A DNA stretch of 64,000 nt from assembly GCA_963820095.1 (NCBI GenBank), contig CAWFZA010000008.1, positions 310,001 to 374,000 on the forward strand, given 5' to 3'. Below the pieces are notes generated by a model that saw only the letters and a list, made by a program, of their open reading frames with translations, searched no databases and was not told the DNA's origin. This document shows positions 29,139-38,561 of this stretch, piece by piece; positions within the stretch are counted from its first letter, which is position 1; the number at the start of each line of letters is the position of its first letter. The position numbers and the translations under genes are program-made. The stretch is from Roseiarcus sp963820095 (GTDB taxonomy: Bacteria > Pseudomonadota > Alphaproteobacteria > Rhizobiales > Beijerinckiaceae).

Positions 29139-30008
29139 ATGGCCGAAATTCCCTTCGTTGACACCCACTTTCACCTCTATGATATGAAACGTCCGGAGCT
29201 ACGCTATTCATGGCTCGAGCCTGACGCGATCCACGGCTTTCTGGGCAATATCGACGCACTCAAGGCGCAGCACTATTGGATCGATGACTACATTGCCGAG
29301 ATCCGCTTCTCGAACGTGCCGAAGGCGGTCCACGTCCAGGCGGCGCTGGGCGTTTCCGACCCGGTCAATGAGACGAAGTGGCTTCAGACTTTCGCCGACG
29401 CGACTGGTTACCCGCATGGGATCGTCGCCGAATGCCACCTTGCCGATCCCGACGCCGCGGGGGTGCTCGACCGCCACTTGCATTACCCAAACGTCCGCGG
29501 AATCAGGGATTTCGGCAATGGGCGCTATCTCCTCGATGCCGCCTGGCGCGGAGGCTTCGGGCGCCTCAAGCGAGACAATCTCGTCGCGTGCATCGACACG
29601 CGCATCCAACATTTCGATGATCTCATCGACCTTGCCACCTCTTTTCCCGACACGATGATCTGCGTCGATCACTGCGCCATCCCCGAGGCGCGAGATGAAG
29701 GCTATTTCAAGCGCTGGTCGACGGCGTTGCGCGCCCTTGCGAGAGCCGACAACATCGTGATGAAAATATCCGGCCTTGGCATGATGGACCGTCGATGGAC
29801 CATCGAATCCCTACGTCCATGGGTGCTAGGCAGCATAGAAGCCTTTGGCGTGGACCGCGTAGTCTTTGGCACCAATTGGCCGGTCGACCGGATGTTCAGC
29901 TCCTATCCCGATCTGATCAACGCTTACGCGAAAATCATCTCAGGTTTTACGCCAGAGGAGCAGACCAAGATGTTCTCGCGCAACGCCCAAAAACTGTTCA
30001 GGATTTGA
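29139..30008 (+). CDS. Amidohydrolase_2 family sugar lactonase-like protein
   Basis: 289 residues of the COG3618 amidohydrolase group, which includes L-rhamnono- and L-fucono-lactonases. The metal-binding start FVDTHFHLYDM has the HxH, a later His in MICVDHCAIPEA, and Asp/Asn in VVFGTNWPVDRMF. I prefer ATG 29139 over GTG 29118 because GGGAGGA sits at the right distance before 29139, inside the longer frame. It should hydrolyse the aldonolactone made by a sugar dehydrogenase and feed the divergent dehydratase. First gene of a rightward run. Confidence 0.82.
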   Translation: MAEIPFVDTHFHLYDMKRPELRYSWLEPDAIHGFLGNIDALKAQHYWIDDYIAEIRFSNVPKAVHVQAALGVSDPVNETKWLQTFADATGYPHGIVAECHLADPDAAGVLDRHLHYPNVRGIRDFGNGRYLLDAAWRGGFGRLKRDNLVACIDTRIQHFDDLIDLATSFPDTMICVDHCAIPEARDEGYFKRWSTALRALARADNIVMKISGLGMMDRRWTIESLRPWVLGSIEAFGVDRVVFGTNWPVDRMFSSYPDLINAYAKIISGFTPEEQTKMFSRNAQKLFRI

Positions 30009-30102
30009 TGAGGGGTTTTGGCCGCAGCCCTCCTCGCCGAGAGCGATTTCGAGCGCTTCCGCGATCCATCCAGCCCTGGGGGCGTTTGAGGACCCATCGA
30101 GC

Positions 30103-30444
30103 ATGATCAGGCGCGTCAGTTTCATCCGCCGTAAGGCAGGGCTCAGCCGCGAGGAATTCTTCTTGCATTGGACTGGGCGCCACGCGGAGATCGTGCGCCA
30201 GCTTCCGGGCTTGCGCGGCTTGCGTTTCAGCCGCGTGGATCGCTGCGTTCCCGAGGAAGCCCAGTGGGACGGCGTCGGCGAAACCTGGTTCGACAGCATC
30301 CCTGACGCCGACCGCGCATTCGCAACCGACCCGTTTCGCGAGATGCTGGTCGAGGACCGCGCGAAATTCATCGGCGACGCCCATTCCTGCTACATCGAAG
30401 ATCCGCCGAGCGTTTTGCCGCCTGTCGAAGCGAGCCGGCGATGA
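30103..30444 (+). CDS. EthD domain protein
   Basis: 113 residues matching the EthD/dimeric alpha-beta barrel pattern: MIRRVSFIRRKAGLSREEFF, then HWTGRHAEIVRQLPGLRG, and a late TWFDSIPDADRAFATDPFRE. EthD domains are small ferredoxin-like folds of uncertain role, found beside diverse catabolic genes. Its stop overlaps the next gene's ATG (ATGA), so it is translated together with the short-chain dehydrogenase. Confidence 0.75.
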   Translation: MIRRVSFIRRKAGLSREEFFLHWTGRHAEIVRQLPGLRGLRFSRVDRCVPEEAQWDGVGETWFDSIPDADRAFATDPFREMLVEDRAKFIGDAHSCYIEDPPSVLPPVEASRR

Positions 30445-31208
30445 CCTGGAATCTAGGGTCGGGCCTGGAAGGTAAGCGTGTTCTAGTCGCCGGCGGGGCA
30501 GGGGGAATCGGGCGCGAAGTTGCACTCGCTTTCGGCGCGGCGGGATCGCGGGTAGCGGTTGTCGATCTCGTCGAAGACAAGGCGCAGGCAGTCGTAGCGG
30601 AGATGGACGGCGGCCCGCACCTATCCTTGGCAGCCGACCTGCGCCCTGTCGCCGGCCACGCAAAACTGATCGAAAGCGTTGTCGGCGGCCTTGGCGGTCT
30701 CGACGTCCTCGTCTGTGCAGCGGCCGTCCTCGTCCGCCGCGCAAGCGTGGACGACGTCTCAGAGGCAGATTGGGACTTTCAGCACGACATCAACCTCAAG
30801 TCGACTTTCTTCCTCAACCAGGCCGCGGCGCGAGTCCTTCGACAGCACGGACGGGGCGGGCGCATCATCAACTTCACCTCACAAGCGTGGTGGAGCGGCG
30901 GCTTCGGCGGATCGGTGGCATATGCGGCGACGAAGGGCGGGATCGTGTCAATGACGCGCGGTCTCGCCCGGTCGCTGGCGCAGGACAATATCACCGTCAA
31001 TGCAGTCTCCCCCGGCGCCGCGGATACCGCGATGATGCGCAGCGGGATGACTGACGAGTCCTTGGCGGCGACCGTCGCCGCGATCCCGCTCCGACGAATG
31101 GCGGCGCCGTCGGAACTCGCGGGCGCTGTGCTTTTTCTCGCTTCGGACCACGCCGGCTACGTGACCGGCGCTACCATAAACGTCAGCGGCGGTTGGCTGA
31201 TGTACTGA
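30441..31208 (+). CDS. Short-chain dehydrogenase/reductase
   Basis: 255 residues with the classical SDR layout: cofactor loop GGAGGIGREVALAFG (~residues 18-32), Asp for NAD preference in VAVVDLVED, NAA-like CAAAVLV, catalytic Ser in IINFTSQAW, YxxxK in VAYAATKGG and C-terminal YVTGATINVSGGW. Translationally coupled to the EthD gene and downstream of the lactonase, it could be the sugar 1-dehydrogenase or the later 2-keto-3-deoxy acid dehydrogenase. Confidence 0.88.
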   Translation: MTWNLGSGLEGKRVLVAGGAGGIGREVALAFGAAGSRVAVVDLVEDKAQAVVAEMDGGPHLSLAADLRPVAGHAKLIESVVGGLGGLDVLVCAAAVLVRRASVDDVSEADWDFQHDINLKSTFFLNQAAARVLRQHGRGGRIINFTSQAWWSGGFGGSVAYAATKGGIVSMTRGLARSLAQDNITVNAVSPGAADTAMMRSGMTDESLAATVAAIPLRRMAAPSELAGAVLFLASDHAGYVTGATINVSGGWLMY

Positions 31209-31244
31209 GCGGTTGGGGAGCCGGAAGGAGGGCGCCGATAACTA

Positions 31245-31940
31245 ATTCGCTTGCGTGCAGCGTCGCCGTCGTGACGGCGCCGCGCGCGGGATGACGTCGC
31301 AATTGCGCTCGCCGAAGGAGCGCGCATCTTCCCCCTTGACATGCTGCGCGTCTCGAAGCCGCGCACGACCGTTGTCGATCTCGAAGTGGACGTCACCGGT
31401 CTGTCCAGGGTCGCGGAGGCTTTTCAAGGCGATCGATGCGAAATCCGACGGGATCGACATCCTCGTCAATGGTGCGGCGCTTCAGCGTCGACCTTGTCGG
31501 GCAGATTTCGTTCCCCGACCTATCGGCGGTCATCTCGACCCATCTCAACGGATTTCTTCCTGTGCGCGTCGGAAGCGGCGGCGCGCGGAAAAGGCGGCGC
31601 GAACGTCAGTATCGCATCGACCGCTGCGTTTGTCGGGCTGCCGGGCGCGGCGCATAAGGCGAGGCAGTTGCCTGACCGACATTCGGGTCAATGCGGCGCC
31701 CCGGCTTCACCCGGACCACGTTGATCGATCAGGGACGGACTGATGGATCGTTGCAGGAGGATTGGATGGTGGCGCGCGCCGATGAACGCCTCGCCGCCAC
31801 GCAAGAAATCGCCAACGTTGTGCGCCATCTCGCCGGCGCCGACGCGTCCTACGTGGCCGGCCAGGCCAATTTCGCCGACGGCAGGGTCATAGAGGGCATC
31901 CCGCACGCGACAGCGTGGTCGCGAACTCCCCCACGGAATA
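31245..31940 (+). pseudogene. Decayed short-chain dehydrogenase
   Basis: SDR homology is scattered over all three plus-strand frames: VAVVTAPRAG, then ALAEGARI, TTVVDLEVDVTGLSRVAEAF, KSDGIDILVNGAALQRRP, FFLCASEAAARGKGGANVSI, PGFTRTTLIDQG and VVRHLAGADASYVAGQANFA. At least five frame changes and loss of the YxxxK region would need repair, too many for the sporadic indels elsewhere in the window. The gene therefore appears truly decayed. It follows an intact SDR and could have been a second dehydrogenase of the pathway. Confidence 0.75.
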
Positions 31941-31975
31941 AGCCGCCGCGGCAACGCCTCGGCCCACGCCGATCA

Positions 31976-32917
31976 TCATCGCTGCTGGCCGGTCGCAAGA
32001 TACTTAGTTTGCAGGCTCTTCACCATCCAGACCATTGCGTCGTTGAACGGCGTTGGCACGGAGTTCTGCCTGCCGGCCTCAACGATTGCACCATTGACGA
32101 CATCAATTTCGGTCTGCCGGTTTGCTTCCACATCCTGCAGCATGGACGCCCGCGCGCCGATCGCCTGCTTGAGCAGGCTGGTAATTGCCTCCCAGCGCTC
32201 CGCTTGATCCAGGTTGATGCCCTGTCCCTTCGCCACCGTCACGACCTCAGCGAGCAACCCTTCCATCAAGGCGATCGTCCCTGAGTGCTGGACAAGTTCA
32301 TGTGCTGGAAAATGCAGGAGCGCCGATGTTGGCAAAGTGCAGACGTTCAAGGCGAGCTTCTTCCATATCTCGTCTATGATGCGCGATGAGGCCGCCGTCT
32401 CGATGCCTGCCTTGCGAAAGGCCGCGACCGCCGCGTCCAACCGCGACGACATCGAGCCGTCGAGCTCGCCCACGTGGGTCATTCCAATTCCGGAATGCTT
32501 AACGCGGCCGGGGCCAACGAGAGTCCCTGAATGATAGGTGAGGCCGACCATCACCCGCGATTTGCCCGCAACCGCTGCAATTCGATCAGCATTGCCCCAG
32601 CCGTTCTGGAGCGTCAGGATCGCCGTACGATCTCCTAGCATTGGCGCCGCCGCCGTGATCGCCGCCTCCGTATTGTAGCATTTGACGAAATTGACGATGA
32701 GATCAACTGGGCCGATATCGTCTGGCTTCGATGAAGCCTTGACCCGGAGCGTCGCTGTCAGGCCGTCCTTCTCTTCGATCGTGAGGCCGTCGCGATTTAT
32801 GGCGTCGACCGACGCCTGCGACACATCCACGAGAACAACGTCTTCTCCGGCGCGCGCCAGATAGCCTCCAAATAGGCCGCCCATCGCACCGCCGCCCCCA
32901 AGAACTGCGATCTTCAT
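31976..32917 (-). CDS. Ketopantoate reductase family (ApbA/PanE) dehydrogenase
   Basis: 313 residues from ATG 32917 (MKIAVLGGGGAMGG), preceded by GGGAGG. N-terminal dinucleotide loop GGGGAMGGLFGGYLARAG, then ILTLQNGWGNADRI and the catalytic Lys region EIWKKLALNVC, ending with a helical C-terminal domain. PanE makes pantoate for coenzyme A, but distant members in sugar loci reduce other 2-keto acids. It is oriented opposite to its neighbours, and housekeeping pantoate synthesis is unlikely in this setting; the role is open. Confidence 0.8.
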   Translation of the reverse strand: MKIAVLGGGGAMGGLFGGYLARAGEDVVLVDVSQASVDAINRDGLTIEEKDGLTATLRVKASSKPDDIGPVDLIVNFVKCYNTEAAITAAAPMLGDRTAILTLQNGWGNADRIAAVAGKSRVMVGLTYHSGTLVGPGRVKHSGIGMTHVGELDGSMSSRLDAAVAAFRKAGIETAASSRIIDEIWKKLALNVCTLPTSALLHFPAHELVQHSGTIALMEGLLAEVVTVAKGQGINLDQAERWEAITSLLKQAIGARASMLQDVEANRQTEIDVVNGAIVEAGRQNSVPTPFNDAMVWMVKSLQTKYLATGQQR

Positions 32918-33103
32918 TGGTGATAACCTCCCAGACAAGTTGCCGCGTAACTTCGCGTACCCGCAGAAACCTGGTCAAGGTCGCCGACGAGCGAAGAGGC
33001 TGCTCCTGCCGGCGTCGGCGTTGCAAAAGCTTTGCAGCTGAGCCAACCTTGCCGGGTGGAGCTCGACGCAGCTTCGATCGCGCGTGGTAGAGAGTTGAAC
33101 GCC

Positions 33104-33850
33104 ATGTCCAAGACCATTCTGGTTACAGGCGGCTCGCGCGGCATCGGACGCGCGACTTGCCTGCTCGCCGCTCAGCGTGGCTGGTCGGTCGGCGTCAATT
33201 ACCTGAAGGACAAGGCGGCGGCGCAGTCCGCTGTTGCTGAGGTGGAGCGGTTAGGCGGCAAGGCTTTCGCGGTGGCGGGCGACGTGTCGCGCGAGGGCGA
33301 TGTCGTTGCCATGTTCGAGGCGACGGCAAAGGCGCTCGGTCCGCTCGACGGGGTCGTCGTGAATGCCGGCGTGGCGGCGACGACGTCGCGGCTTGTCGAC
33401 ATGAGCGTCGAGCGCATGCGGCAGGTCTTCGACGTGAACGTGCTGGGCGCTTTTCTCGTGGCGCGCGAAGCCGCGCGGCGGATGAACAAAAGCCGTGGCG
33501 GCCACGGCGGCTCGATCGTCCTGATCTCCTCCGTGGCGGCACGGATCGGCGCGCCCGACACTTACGTCGACTACGCGGCCTCGAAGGCGGCGGTCGACGC
33601 GATGGCGCTGGGCTTGTCGAAAGAACTCGGGCGCGAAGAGGTGCGCGTCAACGCGATCCGACCTGGCGTGATTGAAACGGAAATTCACGCCGCTTACGGA
33701 GAGCCGGATCGGCCATACAAAATAGGCGCTTCAACTCCGCTCGGGAGGCCAGGAACCGCGAACGAAATTGCCGAGGCGATCATCTGGCTCTTGAGTGATG
33801 CTTCGTCCTATGTCACCGGCGCGATCATCGACGTGACCGGCGGGCGCTAA
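33104..33850 (+). CDS. Short-chain dehydrogenase (FabG-like), sugar operon
   Basis: 248 residues from ATG 33104 (MSKTILVTGGSRGIGRATCL). It has the SDR cofactor loop, NAG in VVVNAGVAA, catalytic Ser in IVLISSVAARIG, YxxxK in VDYAASKAAVDA and C-terminal SSYVTGAIIDVTGGR. It lies five bases before the RhaT-like ATPase gene, so it is probably cotranscribed with the importer. A sugar dehydrogenase acting on the imported sugar is the natural guess; FabG-type fatty-acid work is less likely here. Confidence 0.85.
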   Translation: MSKTILVTGGSRGIGRATCLLAAQRGWSVGVNYLKDKAAAQSAVAEVERLGGKAFAVAGDVSREGDVVAMFEATAKALGPLDGVVVNAGVAATTSRLVDMSVERMRQVFDVNVLGAFLVAREAARRMNKSRGGHGGSIVLISSVAARIGAPDTYVDYAASKAAVDAMALGLSKELGREEVRVNAIRPGVIETEIHAAYGEPDRPYKIGASTPLGRPGTANEIAEAIIWLLSDASSYVTGAIIDVTGGR

Positions 33851-33854
33851 CAGC

Positions 33855-35417
33855 ATGGCCGCGCCGCAAAAGACTACCGACGGCGCGACCGCCGCGGCGC
33901 CGATCCTCGAGATTCGCGGGGTCTCCAAACGCTTCGACGCCACTCAAGCGCTCCATGAGGTCGCGCTCACGCTTCATGCCGGCGAGATCCATGCCCTGCT
34001 CGGTGAGAACGGCGCCGGCAAGTCGACTCTCATCAAGATCATGACCGGTGTGCACCAACCTGACCAGGGCCAGATCCTGCTGGCTGGTCGACCGATTACG
34101 ATACGCAGCGCCGCCGAGGCGCAGCGATTGGGCGTCGCCGCCATTTATCAGGAGCCGTTGCTCTTTCCCGACCTCAACGTCGCTGAGAACATTTTCATTA
34201 GTCACCAGGACCGTGGCGCAGTCGTAGGGTGGCGGCGGATGTTTCGCGAGGCGGAAGTGATACTCGCCGAACTCGGCGTCTCGCTGGACGTGCGAAGTCC
34301 CGCACGCGGCCTGACGTTGGCCGCCCAACAGTCGGTCGAGATCGCCAAAGCGATCTCGCTCAACGTCCAAATCCTTATCATGGATGAGCCGACGGCGTCG
34401 CTCTCCGCTCACGAGGTTCAGGAGCTGTTCAAGCTTGTCCGCGATTTGAAGAGGCAGAACGTCGCTATCCTTTTCGTCAGCCACCGTATGGAGGAGGTTT
34501 TCGAAATCGCCGACAAGGTCACAGTCTTTCGCGATGGGCGATTGATTTCGACGCGCGTGCGTAGCGAGGCCACCCCGCAGCGCGCAATCGCTGACATGGT
34601 CGGACGCGAGATCGATCTGACTAAGATGCGGGCGACATCAGCCCGAAAGGACCTTGTTCTCTCGGTGACCAATCTTGGCCGTCAAGGCGTGTTTGATGGA
34701 GTCACCTTCGATCTCCATCGTGGCGAGGTCCTCGGCTTCGCGGGCCTCATCGGCGCGGGCCGCACCGACGTCGGACTTTCCCTTTTCGGCATCGAACCGG
34801 TGACCTCGGGCTCGATCCTCCTTGAGGGCAAATCCATCACGGTCCGTTCCGCGCGCGATGGAATGAATCTCGGCATCGCCTATGTTTCCGAAGACCGACG
34901 CCAGCTCGGACTCGTTCTCCCAATGGCGATTTTCGCCAACATCACATTGCCGATTCTGCGTCGCTACCTCAATCGTTTTGGACTCGTCCGAACGAGTGAG
35001 GAGCGGCAATGCGCCGACGCCTTCCGCACCCGCCTCGCGATCCGCACGCCCTCGGTCGATCTCGAGGTCGCCAAACTCTCGGGTGGCAACCAGCAGAAAG
35101 TTATGTTGAGCAAGTGGCTCAACACCAACCCGTCAATTCTGATTCTCGACGAACCGACGCGGGGCGTCGACGTCGGCTCCAAGGCGGAGGTGCACGCCAT
35201 CATCGGCGAGCTCGCCGCGGAGGGCATCGGCATCATCGTGATTTCGTCCGACCTGCCGGAGGTACTGGTTCTTAGCGACCGCGTTCTGGTCATGAGGGAG
35301 GGCCGGCAGATGGCGATCTTCGACCGGAGCGAAGCCACTGAGGAGACCATCATGACCGCGGCGATGGGTCAGAGATCGGCGGAACCGGCAGGTGGAAGAT
35401 CGCCATGGACTGGTTGA
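33855..35417 (+). CDS. rhaT: Sugar ABC transporter ATPase, RhaT-like (CUT2)
   Basis: 520 residues with two NBDs, the CUT2 (ribose/rhamnose) pattern. NBD1: Walker A GENGAGKSTL (residues 50-59), relaxed signature LTLAAQQSVEIAKAI, Walker B ILIMDEPTASLS, H-loop VSHRMEEVFE. NBD2: Walker A degenerated to GLIGAGRTDVG as usual in this family, but canonical LSGGNQQKVMLSKWL and LILDEPTRGVDVG. The rhamnose assignment rests on the order ATPase-permease-permease-binding protein and the RhaS-like binding protein. Its end overlaps the next start by 13 bases. Confidence 0.85.
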   Translation: MAAPQKTTDGATAAAPILEIRGVSKRFDATQALHEVALTLHAGEIHALLGENGAGKSTLIKIMTGVHQPDQGQILLAGRPITIRSAAEAQRLGVAAIYQEPLLFPDLNVAENIFISHQDRGAVVGWRRMFREAEVILAELGVSLDVRSPARGLTLAAQQSVEIAKAISLNVQILIMDEPTASLSAHEVQELFKLVRDLKRQNVAILFVSHRMEEVFEIADKVTVFRDGRLISTRVRSEATPQRAIADMVGREIDLTKMRATSARKDLVLSVTNLGRQGVFDGVTFDLHRGEVLGFAGLIGAGRTDVGLSLFGIEPVTSGSILLEGKSITVRSARDGMNLGIAYVSEDRRQLGLVLPMAIFANITLPILRRYLNRFGLVRTSEERQCADAFRTRLAIRTPSVDLEVAKLSGGNQQKVMLSKWLNTNPSILILDEPTRGVDVGSKAEVHAIIGELAAEGIGIIVISSDLPEVLVLSDRVLVMREGRQMAIFDRSEATEETIMTAAMGQRSAEPAGGRSPWTG

Positions 35418-36466
35418 AGCGGCGGGTTCGCCCGGAGCAGATTCGCGAACTGAGCCTGCTAGTCCTCATCGTCGCGGCGATCGTGATCTTCGGGTCGTTC
35501 ATCGACAATTATTATAGCTTCCGCACTTTCAACCGCATTGCATCCAGCGTCGCGATCATCACAGTCGTCGCCGTCGGCGAGACGCTGGTCGTCCTGACAC
35601 GCAATATCGACCTGTCGGTGGGCTCGATCGTCGGCTTCACGGCCTATTTCGTCGGAACGCTGATCGCCAACCACAACGGCATCTACCCGCTGGCAGCCGT
35701 TGCGATCGCGATCGCGCTTGGTGCGGCGCTGGGCGTCATTAATGGGGTGCTCGTGGCGTGGGGCCGCGTACCCGCGGTGGTCGTGACGCTCGGGACGCTG
35801 GCGATTTATCGCGGCGTCCTCGTCGACCTCTCCGGAGCCAAGACCGTGACGACTGACAGTCTGCCCGAGTGGCTGACTGGTCTACCTTTGGTCAATGTGC
35901 TGCCGGTCGGCAATCTCGATATCCGACCGCTCTTCGTTCTCGCAGTCGTGATCGTCGTCATATTCCAGTTCGGCACGACCTATCTGAGTTTTGCCCGACG
36001 ATTCTATGCGATTGGCTCCAACCCCGAAGCGGCGCAGCTTGTCGGACTACCGATCAAGGGTGTCGTCTTCCTCGCGTTTGTCATCTGCGGCGCGCTCGCA
36101 GGCCTCGCAGGCTTCATGTTTCTCGTTCGGTTTGGCAACATCACGGTCGAGGCGGGACGGGGCCTCGAGCTCAGCGTGGTGGCTGCTGTCGTCGTCGGCG
36201 GCGTCAATATTTTTGGGGGCTCCGGAACGGTGGTGGGCGCCATGCTCGGCGCGGTGATGATCGGGACGCTCGAACAGAGCCTCTTTCGCCTGGGCATTAG
36301 CGAGTTCTGGCTCGACGCGATGCTCGGGCTCCTCATCCTGTTGGCGGTGGCGAGCGACGCCGTCATTCTGCAGCGCCTGCGAACGCTGTGGGGCGGGGCG
36401 GATCTGAAGCTCGTCGCGAGAGAAGCCGACTCAATGTCCGGCGCACAAGACGTGCGGCAGCCATGA
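35405..36466 (+). CDS. rhaP: Sugar ABC transporter permease, RhaP-like
   Basis: 353 residues, BPD_transp_2 family. Hydrophobic segments start with SLLVLIVAAIVIFGSFID; the CUT2 signature NIDLSVGSIVGFTAYFVG is near residue 80, GRVPAVVVTLGTLAIYRG follows, and the C-terminal VVVGGVNIFGGSGTVVGAML is typical. Start ATG 35405 overlaps the ATPase gene and the stop overlaps the next permease start (ATGA), so all are translationally coupled. It forms a heterodimeric pore with the next gene. Confidence 0.88.
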   Translation: MDWLKRRVRPEQIRELSLLVLIVAAIVIFGSFIDNYYSFRTFNRIASSVAIITVVAVGETLVVLTRNIDLSVGSIVGFTAYFVGTLIANHNGIYPLAAVAIAIALGAALGVINGVLVAWGRVPAVVVTLGTLAIYRGVLVDLSGAKTVTTDSLPEWLTGLPLVNVLPVGNLDIRPLFVLAVVIVVIFQFGTTYLSFARRFYAIGSNPEAAQLVGLPIKGVVFLAFVICGALAGLAGFMFLVRFGNITVEAGRGLELSVVAAVVVGGVNIFGGSGTVVGAMLGAVMIGTLEQSLFRLGISEFWLDAMLGLLILLAVASDAVILQRLRTLWGGADLKLVAREADSMSGAQDVRQP

Positions 36467-37429
36467 GCGTGCTTGACAGGTTCAAAGGCTGGGAAGCGAT
36501 GATGCTCGCGCTCCTGGTCGGGGTCGTCGCGTTCAACAGCGTCGGCTCCCCCTATTTCCTCAGCGTCGGGAATTTCGTCAATCTTTTCCAGCTGTCGATC
36601 GAGAAGAGCATCGTCGCGTTGACGATGGCGCTGGTCATCATCGGCGGCGAAATCGATCTTTCCGTCGCTTCAGTCATGGGGCTCTCGGCTTGCGTCATGG
36701 CCTGGACGTTCCATGAGGGCGCGCCGATGCCGGTCGCTATCGTCATCGCTCTCACAGCGGGCGTTCTCGCCGGGCTCAACAACGCCTTCTGGATCGCCAG
36801 AAGTCGGCCTGCCGTCGCTTGCAGTCACGCTCGCCGGCCTTATCGGCTATCGGGGCGTCGCCCGCATCCTCTTGGAGGATCGCGCGATCGGCGGTTTTCC
36901 CGACTGGTTCAACACGCTCGGCCAGCAGGCTCTGATCGGGCCGCTCACCGCCGCGATCTCGATTTTCTTTGTGCTGTTCATCGTCTTTGCAATTGTGCTG
37001 CACGGCTCCGCTTTCGGTCGTCTCATCTACGTCGTGGGCAGCAACGTGCAGGCAGCCCGCTATTCCGGCGTGCGGGTCGGATTGGTCAAGGCGAGTTTGT
37101 TCGTAGGCTCGGCCTTGGTGGCGGCTCTCGCTGGAATCCTCTACGCTGCCCGATTGGGATCTGTGCGCGGAGATATGGCGGAGGGCTTCGAACTCGACGT
37201 CATTACCGCCGTGCTTTTGGGAGGGGTCAGCATTTTCGGCGGCAAGGGCAATCTGGTTGGTGTCGGCCTTGCGCTGCTTGTGATCTTAAACCTTCGCAAT
37301 GGAATGGGGCTTGCCGATATCACCGGCAACACTCAGAACAACGTGATCGGGGGGCTTCTCATCCTCTCGGTGTTGATCCCGAATGTCTGGCAAGACCTAC
37401 GCAACAAATGGAGAGGGAGAGAATCATGA
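36463..37429 (+). CDS. rhaQ: Sugar ABC transporter permease, RhaQ-like (one frameshift)
   Basis: About 322 residues when read across a break near 36800: removing one A from AGAAGTC joins LNNAFWIAR to VGLPSLAVTLAGLIGYRG. It has GGEIDLSVASVMGLSACVMA early and LGGVSIFGGKGNLVGVGLAL late, as in CUT2 permeases. Left uncorrected, the first frame runs through into the binding-protein gene and mimics a 693-residue fusion; that is an artefact of the indel, because the true permease ends at 37429 and the next gene has its own start and ribosome site. Span 3n+1. Confidence 0.85.
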
Positions 37430-38469
37430 AACAACTTCTGATTGGCGCCGCGGCGCTCGCAATGATCGCGGCCCTGCCTCAATACGCGCTGGCCCAGGAA
37501 GCCACGGCGACACCCGGCAAGGCCGTAAGCATGGTGCTGCTGCCGAAATTCCTTGGGATTCTGCCGTTCGACGAGGCGCATAAAGGGGCCGAGGAGGCCG
37601 CCAAGGAGCTTAAGAACCCGACGCCGCTGCAGTTCCTCGGCCCCACGCCGCAGAACAGTGTCGCCGGACAGATCGAGATTGTCACCAACGCCACGACCCA
37701 AGGTGTGAAGGCGATCATGCTTTCGAACAACTCGGGCGATCAGATCGTGCCAGCGGCCAAGGCCGCCCAAGCCAAGGGCATCAAGGTCGTGACCTGGGAC
37801 TCGCCAATTCCCTCGGGCGAAGGCGAAGACGTGTTCGTCGCTCAGGTGGACTTTTCCGATATCGGCAAGGTCATGGCCGACATGACGCTCGACATCACAG
37901 GACCCGGTGGCGGCGAGTTCGCAATCCTGTCTGCGTCGCCGGACGCGGCCAACCAAAACGCCTGGATCGCTGCAATGAAGACCGCGCTAAAAAACTCCAA
38001 ATACGCCAAGCTCAAGTTAGTCGACACCGTTTACGGCAACGACGAGTTGGAAAAGAGCTATACGCAGGCGCAGGCTTTGGTCGACAAATATCCGAACCTC
38101 AAAGTGATCATGGCGCCGACCTCGGTCGGGATCGTCGCGGCCGCCAAGGCGTTGCAGGACGAGAAACTGTGCGACAAGATCAAGATCAGCGGTCTTGGTC
38201 TGCCAAGCGAGATGCTGGCCTACACGAAAAACGGCTGCGCGCCGGAGTTCGCTTTGTGGAGCTTCGTCGACCTCGGATACCTTACGTACTACACAGCCTA
38301 TCTCCTTGCCACCGACGCGTTGAAGGCTGAGGAAGGCGCGAAGTTCAAGGCCGGCCGGATGGGAGAATACGCCATCACCAAGGACCCGACTCGCGCCAAG
38401 GGCCTGCGCGTCCTAATGGGGCCCTTTACGGTCTACAACAAGGACAATGTCGAGGCAGCGGCGAAGTAA
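37426..38469 (+). CDS. rhaS: Rhamnose-type ABC transporter substrate-binding protein, RhaS-like
   Basis: 347 residues from ATG 37426, preceded by GGAGAGGGAGAG. Signal peptide MKQLLIGAAALAMIAALPQY ends near ALAQ. The periplasmic-binding-protein core includes VSMVLLPKFLGILPFDEAHK, NNSGDQIVPAAKAAQAKGIK and VTWDSPIPSGE, a pattern like the autoinducer-2/rhamnose binding proteins. In rhizobia, rhaSTPQ with the mutarotase imports L-rhamnose; here the order is T-P-Q-S. An AI-2 or other deoxy-sugar ligand cannot be excluded. A hairpin follows at 38495-38529. Confidence 0.83.
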   Translation: MKQLLIGAAALAMIAALPQYALAQEATATPGKAVSMVLLPKFLGILPFDEAHKGAEEAAKELKNPTPLQFLGPTPQNSVAGQIEIVTNATTQGVKAIMLSNNSGDQIVPAAKAAQAKGIKVVTWDSPIPSGEGEDVFVAQVDFSDIGKVMADMTLDITGPGGGEFAILSASPDAANQNAWIAAMKTALKNSKYAKLKLVDTVYGNDELEKSYTQAQALVDKYPNLKVIMAPTSVGIVAAAKALQDEKLCDKIKISGLGLPSEMLAYTKNGCAPEFALWSFVDLGYLTYYTAYLLATDALKAEEGAKFKAGRMGEYAITKDPTRAKGLRVLMGPFTVYNKDNVEAAAK

Positions 38470-38494
38470 TCGCCGCAAGCGCGCTGGGCCGAAA

Positions 38495-38529
38495 AACCAT
38501 CAGGTTGTCAGGGTGACGACCTGATGGTT
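38495..38529 (+). terminator. Hairpin after the RhaTPQS operon
   Basis: AACCATCAGGT (38495-38505) pairs perfectly with ACCTGATGGTT (38519-38529) around a 13-base loop, directly after the binding-protein stop. No T-run follows, so it may stabilise the upstream mRNA or only partly terminate before the GMC gene. Confidence 0.55.
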
Positions 38530-38561
38530 GGGGACGGCGTCAGAGAACGCGTGGGGAAGCC

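Noticed and set aside
36388..38469. Apparent 693-residue permease/binding-protein fusion
   Set aside because: A one-base shift near 36800 moves the true permease into another frame; the downstream binding protein has its own start, ribosome site and signal peptide.
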